Position numbers and translations under genes: made by a program. Below, in pieces: positions 58,101 to 64,000 of a stretch of DNA of 64,000 nt (position 1 is its first letter; each line of letters starts with the position of its first letter). The notes below the pieces were generated by a model, which was not told where the DNA came from, searched no databases, and saw only the letters and a list, made by a program, of their open reading frames with translations. Origin of the DNA: Paralichthys olivaceus (taxonomy: Eukaryota; Chordata; Actinopteri; Pleuronectiformes; Paralichthyidae); contig NC_091108.1 of the NCBI RefSeq assembly GCF_024713975.1, positions 91,001 to 155,000 on the forward strand, read 5' to 3'.

Positions 58101-60711
58101 CAACTGTTTCTATTGTTTCAACTGATTCAACTGTTTCCATTGTTTCAACTGTTTCTATTGTTTCTATTGATTCAGCTGTTTCTATTGTTTCTATTGTTTC
58201 AACTGTTTCTATTGATTCAACTGTTTCTATTGATTCAACTGTTTCTATTGTTTCAACTGATTCAACTGTTTCTACTGATTCAACTGTTTCTATTGTTTCT
58301 ATTGATTTAACAGTTTCTATTGTTTCTATTGATTCAACTGTTTCTATTGTTTCTATTGATTTAACAGTTTCTATTGTTTCTATTGATTCAACTGTTTCTA
58401 TTGATTCAACTGTTTCTATTGATTCAACTGTTTCTATTGTTTCTACTGATTCAACTGTTTCCATTGTTTCTACAGTTTCTATTGTTTCTATTGATTTAAC
58501 AGTTTCTATTGTTTCTATTGATTTAACAGTTTCTATTGTTTCTACTGTTTCAACTATTTCTATTGTTTCAACTGTTTCTACTGTTTCTTTTGATTCAACT
58601 GTTTCTATTGTTTCTATTGTTTTTACTGTTTCTATTGTTTCAACTGTTTCTATTAATTCAACTGTTTCTATTGTTTCAACTGATTCAACAGTTTCCATTG
58701 TTTCTACAGTTTCTATTGTTTCTATTGATTTAACAGTTTCTATTGTTTCTACTGTTTCAACTATTTCTATTGTTTCAACTGTTTCTATTGTTTCTATTGA
58801 TTCAGCTGTTTCTATTGTTTCTATTGTTTCTATTGTTTCTATTGTTTCTATTGTTTCAACTGTTTCTATTGTTTCAACTGTTTCTATTGATTCAACTGTT
58901 TCTACTGATTCAACTGTTTCTATTGTTTCTATTGATTCAACTGTTTCTTCTGATTCTATTGATTCAACTGTTTCTATTGATTCAACTGTTTCTATTGATT
59001 CAACTGTTTCTATTGTTTCTATTGATTTAACAGTTTCTATTGTTTCTATTGATTCAACTGTTTCTATTGTTTCTATTGTTTCAACTGTTTCTATTGATTC
59101 AACTGTTTCTATTGATTCAACTGTTTCTATTGTTTCTACTGATTCAACTGTTTCTTCTGATTCTATTGATTCAACTGTTTCTATTGATTCAACTGTTTCT
59201 ATTGATTTAACTGTTTCTACTGTTTCTATTGTTTCTACTGATTCAACTGTTTCCATTGTTTCTACAGTTTCTATTGTTTCTATTGATTTAACAGTTTCTA
59301 TTGTTTCTACTGTTTCAACTATTTCTATTGTTTCAACTGTTTCTACTGTTTCTATTGATTCTTTTGATTCAACTGTTTCTATTGATTTTACTGTTTCTAT
59401 TGTTTTTACTGTTTCTATTGTTTCAACTGTTTCTATTGATTTAACTGTTTCTATTGTTTCTATTGTTTCTACTGTTTCTATTGTTTCAACTGTTTCTATT
59501 GTTTCTATTGATTCAACTGTTTCTATTGATTCAACTGTTTCTATTGATTTAACTGTTTCTACTGTTTCTATTGATTCAACTGTTTCTTCTGATTCTATTG
59601 ATTCAACTGTTTCTACTGTTTCTACTGTTTCTATTGTTTCAACTGTTTCTATTGTTTCTATTGTTTCTATTGATTCAACTGTTTCTATTGATTTAACTGT
59701 TTCTACTGTTTCTATTGATTCAACTGTTTCTATTGATTTAACTGTTTCTACTGTTTCTATTGATTCAACTGTTTCTATTGTTTCAACTGTTTCTATTGTT
59801 TCTATTGTTTTTACTGTTTCTATTGTTTCAACTGTTTCTATTGATTTAACTGTTTCTATTGTTTCTATTGTTTCTACTGTTTCTATTGTTTCAGCTGTTT
59901 CTATTGTTTCTATTGATTCAACTGTTTCTATTGATTCAACTGTTTCTATTGATTTAACTGTTTCTACTGTTTCTATTGATTCAACTGTTTCTATTGTTTC
60001 TATTGATTCAACTGTTTCTATTGTTTCAACTGTTTCTACTGTTTCTATTGATTCAACTGTTTCTATTGTTTCTATTGATTCAACTGTTTCTATTGTTTCT
60101 TTTGATTCAACTGTTTCTATTGTTTCTATTGATTCAACTGTTTCTACTGTTTCTATTGTTTCTATTGTTTCTTTTGATTCAACTGTTTCAATTGTTTCTA
60201 TTGTTTCAGTTGCTTTTCCTGTTTCTATTGATTCAATTGTTTCTATTTTTTCTTTTGATTCAACTGTTTCTATTGTTTCAACTGATTCAACTGTTTCTAT
60301 TGTTTCTATTGATTCAACTGTTTCTACTGTTTCTACTGTTTCTATTGTTTCAACTGATTCAACTGTTTCTATTGTTTCAACTGTTTCTACTGATTCAACT
60401 GTTTCTATTGTTTCTATTGTTTCTATTGATTCAACTGTTTCTACTGTTTCTATTGTTTCAACTGTTTCTATTGATTCAACTGTTTCTACTGTTTCTATTG
60501 TTTCAACTGTTTCTATTGTTTCAACTGTTTCTATTGATTCAACTGTTTCTACTGTTTCTATTGTTTCAACTGTTTCTATTGATTCAACTGTTTCTACTGT
60601 TTCTACTGTTTCTATTGTTTCAACTGTTTCTATTGATTCAACTGTTTCTATTGATTTAACTGTTTCTATTGATTCAACTGTTTCTACTGTTTCTATTGTT
60701 AACACTGTTTC
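52104..60711. repeat. 8.6-kb array of 9-bp units
   Basis: Roughly 950 tandem 9-mers of the form (T/A)TT(C/T)(T/A)A(T/C)(T/A)G, mostly TTTCTATTG, TTTCAACTG, ATTCAACTG, TTTCTACTG, ATTTAACTG and ATTTAACAG. Combinations of variants recur as longer blocks (for example around 54540 and 56190, and 56750 and 57870), showing later segmental duplication inside the array. The unit is a multiple of three and the register is kept throughout, so one plus-strand frame is open for about 2,900 codons (Val-Ser-Ile/Thr repeats, ATG at 52088, stop at 60749-60751) and one minus-strand frame for 2,600 (Glu-Thr-Val/Ile repeats). I do not annotate either as a gene. Confidence 0.97.
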
Positions 60712-60842
60712 ATGCTCGTCATCCATCCTTTCTTTCCTTTCCCTTCTTTGATTTCACGTCATGACTTTCTCTTTCTTATCACCGTGCTCTTCTCCTCTGT
60801 CTGACAGGAGGTCTCACTCTGTCACTTTTTCATCTGTCCATC

Positions 60843-63800
60843 ATGGCCGACTGGAGTGACTGTTTGAACTTTGGCCTGACTGTAGCCAAACAGGCCAGTG
60901 AGGTAAGAGATGCAGCAACCAATCAGAACGCAGCACTGGTTCAAACATCAGGAGCAGTGACATCACATTTAGAAATGACCAATCAGAGAAGGTCAAGAAA
61001 CTTAATTAAATGATTAAACTTAATTAAATTGATCAACGTCATTAAAATGATTAAACATCCAACATCAATGATTCATTATTGTTATGCTCTCAGGTCATCT
61101 TGTCAGCGATTCAGCAGCAGAAAGAAGTGAAACTGAAAAGTTCTCCAGCTGATCTGGTGACGGAAACTGATCAACAGGTCGAGAAGATCCTGATCAATTC
61201 AATCAAGAACCGATATCCACTGCACAGGTTCTGTCTGTTCTGTCTGGTCCTTTAATTGAATCTAATTGGACAGAATCTGACCTGTGACCCATGACCCTCA
61301 GGTTCATAGGGGAGGAGTCTGTAGCTGCAGGTGAAAGTGTGGAGCTCAGTGACGCCCCCACCTGGATCATCGACCCCATTGATGGAACCGTTAACTTTGT
61401 GCACAGGTGACACACATACACAGAGTTACTACTCTGAGAACCGTAGTTACTCATTAGGTCAGTGGGTCAGAGACTTCACACAAACTTCCTCCGAGTCATT
61501 CACAGTAAATTCAATTCAATTCAATTTTATTTATATAGCTCCAATTCATAATTTACATTATCTCAAGGCACTTTACATTTAAAGGTCAAGACCTTAAAAC
61601 AATATTAACATGGAGAAACCCAACAGTTCCCACAATGAGCAAGCACAGGCGACTGTGGAGGAAAAACTCCCTCATTAACAGGGAGACACCTCTGGCAGAA
61701 CCAGGCTCAGTGTGGGCGGTCATCTGCCTCGACCGGTTGGGGTGAGGAAAGAAAAGTAAGGGGGGAGGAAAGGAGAGATGGGTGGAAAGTGGGGGAGAGA
61801 AGAGAGAGATGAGGTGGAGAGAGAGAGACCGGGAACAATTTGGCACCATCAAAATCAAGGCTGACTATAACAATAACAATGTATAGATCTACAACATGAC
61901 TAGATATATTAATGAATTGCTGAGTTCTTGTAATAAATGCAGACAATGGTGATGGTGGTCGTTGTGGTCCTGTAGTCCCGGTGCCGGAGTTATCTGAAAC
62001 GAGATAGAGAGAAGAGCCAGAGGGACTATGGGAGGACAAAGTGACACTTTGACATGATGACATGTTAAAACTAATAAATAAATAAATAAATAAATAAAGA
62101 GGTGTGGGGGGGCAGAGAGACAGAGGGAAGTGAAGAAGTGCTCAGTGCATGATGGGAGTTCCCCCAGCAGTCTAAACCTATAGCAGCACAACTAAGGGAT
62201 GGTTCAGGACTCACCTGATCCAGCCCTAACTATAGGCTTTGTCAAAGAGGAAGGTTTTTAGTTTTACTTTAAATGCTGGGACAGTGTCTGCCTCCCGAAC
62301 CCAGAGTGGGAGCTGGTTCCACAGGAGAGGAGCCTGATAGCTAAATGTTCTACCTCCTGCTCTACTCTTACAGACTCTTGGAACCACTAGAGAGCCTGTG
62401 TTTTGGGAACGAAGTGATCTACTTGGATAATAAGGTGTTATCAGCTCTTTGATATATGAGGGGGCGTGATTGTTGAGGGCTTTAAAAGTGAGGAGCAGGA
62501 TCTTGAATTCTATTCTAAATTTTACCGGGAGCCAATGTAAGGAAGCTAAGACAGGAGTGATATGATCTCTCCTTCTAGTTCCTGTCAGCACTCTTATGAT
62601 CTATTGTGTCGAAGGCTGCACTAAGGTCCAACAAGACGAGGACAGAGACAAGTCCCTCATCTGATGCCATAAGAAGGTCATTAGTGACTTTCAATAGTGC
62701 TGTTTCTGTGCTGTGATAGGTTCTAAATCCTGACTGAAATTTTTCCAATAAACCGTTACTATCTAATCTAAATGCAGTGATTTCAAACATATCTGATATG
62801 ATACAGCTTCATCTCCAGTCTGACTCTAGTGATCTGACAATTCATCTATTCAATGAAAACAATGTGGAGAAAGATTAACAGCACATGTGAAACAGTTTGA
62901 AATCAAAAGCTTGGTTTATTAAAGCCTGGTTTATTTAAGCCTGGTTTATTAAAGCCTGGTTTATTAAAGCCTGGTTTATTTAAGCCTGGTTTACTAAAGC
63001 CTGGTTTATTAAAGCCTGATTTATTTAAGCCTGGTTTATTAAAGCTTGGTTTATTTAAGCCTGGTTTATTAAAGCCTGGTTTACTAAAGCCTGGTTTATT
63101 AAAGCCTGGTTTACTAAAGCCTGGTTTATTAAAGCCTGGTTTATTAAAGCCTGGTTTATTAAAGCCTGGTTTATTTAAGCCTGGTTTATTAAAGCCTGGT
63201 TTACTAAAGCCTGGTTTATTTAAGCCTGGTTTATTAAAGCCTGGTTTATTTAAGCCTGGTTTATTAAAGCCTGGTTTATTAAAGCCTGGTTTATTTAAGC
63301 CTGGTTTATTAAAGCCTGGTTTACTAAAGCCTGGTTTATTAAAGCCTGGTTTATTTAAGCCTGGTTTATTAAAGCCTGGTTTACTAAAGCCTGGTTTATT
63401 TAAGCCTGGTTTATTTAAGCCTGGTTTATTAAAGCCTGGTTTACTAAAGCCTGGTTTATTTAAGCCTGGTTTATTAAAGCTTGGTTTATTAAAGCCTGGT
63501 TTATTAAAGCCTGGTTTACTAAAGCCTGGTTTATTAAAGCCTGGTTTATTAAAGCTTGGTTTATTAAAGCCTGGTTTATTTAAGCCTGGTTTACTAAAGC
63601 CTGGTTTATTAAAGCTTGGTTTATTTAAGCCTGGTTTATTAAAGCCTGGTTTATTGAAGCCTGGTTTACTAAAGCCTGGTTTATTTAAGCCTGGTTTATT
63701 GAAGCCTGGTTTATTAAAGCCTGGTTTATTGAAGCCTGGTTTATTTAAGACTGGTTTATTAAAGCTTGGTTTATTAACGCCTGGTTTATTAAAGCCTGGT

Positions 63801-64000
63801 TTATTAAAGCCTGGTTTATTTAAGCTTGGTTTATTAAAGCCTGGATACTTTGATAGTCATTATTGTTTTTCTCAACAGGTTTCCATTTGTGGCCGTCTCC
63901 ATCGCCTTCACTGTCAACAAGCAGGTAGAGTCACTTGCAGGTCAGAGGTCAGAGGGCTTAGACAGGAAGTAGACTAACACCCTGTTGTTGTTGTCGTTGT
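60843..64000 (+). CDS. impa1: Inositol monophosphatase, IMPA1-type, second gene (5' part)
   Basis: First four coding exons: 60843-60902, 61094-61227, 61302-61406, 63879-63924; the gene runs out of the window. The protein so far is [12 protein letters not shown]..., with [15 protein letters not shown] and [23 protein letters not shown], unmistakably the N-terminal half of IMPA1. Exons 2, 3 and 4 have the same lengths and phases (134, 105, 46 bases) as in the minus-strand paralogue at 10617-12511; exon 1 is one codon shorter. The second Thr of the DPIDGTT motif is Val here. Start context is ATCATGG. A possible 5' UTR acceptor (CTGACAG) is at about 60808. Intron 3 contains a LINE and a 15-bp minisatellite. 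Confidence 0.93.
61505..62810 (-). mobile_element. L2/Maui-like LINE, 3' part, minus strand
   Basis: Low end has an AATTCAATTCAATTC tail and TTTATTTATATAGCTCC, the 3' end of the element. Minus-strand coding remnants: [65 protein letters not shown] (62226-62591), and further upstream [23 protein letters not shown] and FDTIDH (62575-62790). The stretch with YADD is deleted between the two parts. A short AAAT repeat is at 62070-62098. Inactive copy in IMPA1 intron 3. Confidence 0.88.
62915..63845. repeat. 15-bp minisatellite in IMPA1 intron 3
   Basis: About 60 tandem units of CCTGGTTTATTAAAG with TTTAAG, CTAAAG, TTGAAG and CTTGG variants, in strict 15-bp register so that line-by-line the sequence repeats every four units. 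It ends about 35 bases before the exon-4 acceptor. Confidence 0.96.

Noticed and set aside
52034-60751. A single-exon gene for a 2,900-residue Val-Ser-Ile/Thr protein
   Set aside because: The frame is a direct result of a 9-bp unit lacking stops in one frame. The opposite strand is also open for 2,600 codons, and the first codon of the longest frame is TTG. No independent evidence; kept as a finding only.
60712-60842. Coding exon upstream of the second IMPA1 start
   Set aside because: The stretch has stops in all frames near the acceptor and the IMPA1 family N-terminus begins at the chosen Met.
52104-63845. CRISPR-like arrays
   Set aside because: The repeats are contiguous without unique spacers, in a eukaryotic gene context.

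Overview
This is a stretch of vertebrate nuclear genome, almost certainly a ray-finned (teleost, probably percomorph) fish. Genes are split into many short exons with GT-AG introns, the proteins match vertebrate families, and the interspersed repeats are teleost types: L2/Maui-like LINE pieces with APE endonuclease and reverse transcriptase remnants, MITE-like repeats, and very abundant micro- and minisatellites. There is no prokaryotic or viral character. Exon models below were built by eye from splice sites, reading phase and family similarity; exon phases close in every complete model, but no transcript was available.

Layout. 1-808 (+): 3' part of a C7orf25/UPF0415 homologue. 1875-8229 (+): a 19-exon gene for a 743-residue protein with an N-terminal UEV domain (TSG101-like) joined to the RBR-LDD half of HOIP/RNF31; this is the most unusual gene here. 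10617-12511 (-): complete eight-exon IMPA1-type inositol monophosphatase. 15629-16863 (-): two-exon chemokine receptor resembling CCR9. 18732-22716 (+): C2H2 zinc-finger protein with eight fingers. 24783-32739 (+): TMX3-type ER thioredoxin-like membrane protein, with an intronic LINE. 33622-40044 (+): CDYL (chromodomain plus enoyl-CoA-hydratase-like domain). 41744-45318 (-): RPP40, an RNase P/MRP subunit. 45714-50332 (+): RIOK1, head-to-head with RPP40. 60843 to the window end (+): first four exons of a second IMPA1-type gene.

Much of the non-coding DNA is tandem repeat. The largest is an 8.6-kb array of 9-bp units (52104-60711) just upstream of the second IMPA1 gene. Because the unit is a multiple of three it leaves very long open frames on both strands. 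Other arrays of a few hundred bases or more lie in introns of the IMPA1-like, TMX3, CDYL (three arrays) and second IMPA1 genes, and between genes (17105-17480, 23005-24330). Long ORFs inside these arrays are by-products of repetition and are not annotated as genes.

The genes do not form one pathway. CDYL-RPP40 adjacency is also found on human chromosome 6p25, and RIOK1 lies in the same human region (6p24-25), so this part is an old conserved linkage. The two IMPA1-type genes are related by duplication and have matching exon sizes. No tRNA, rRNA, snoRNA or CRISPR array was recognised.
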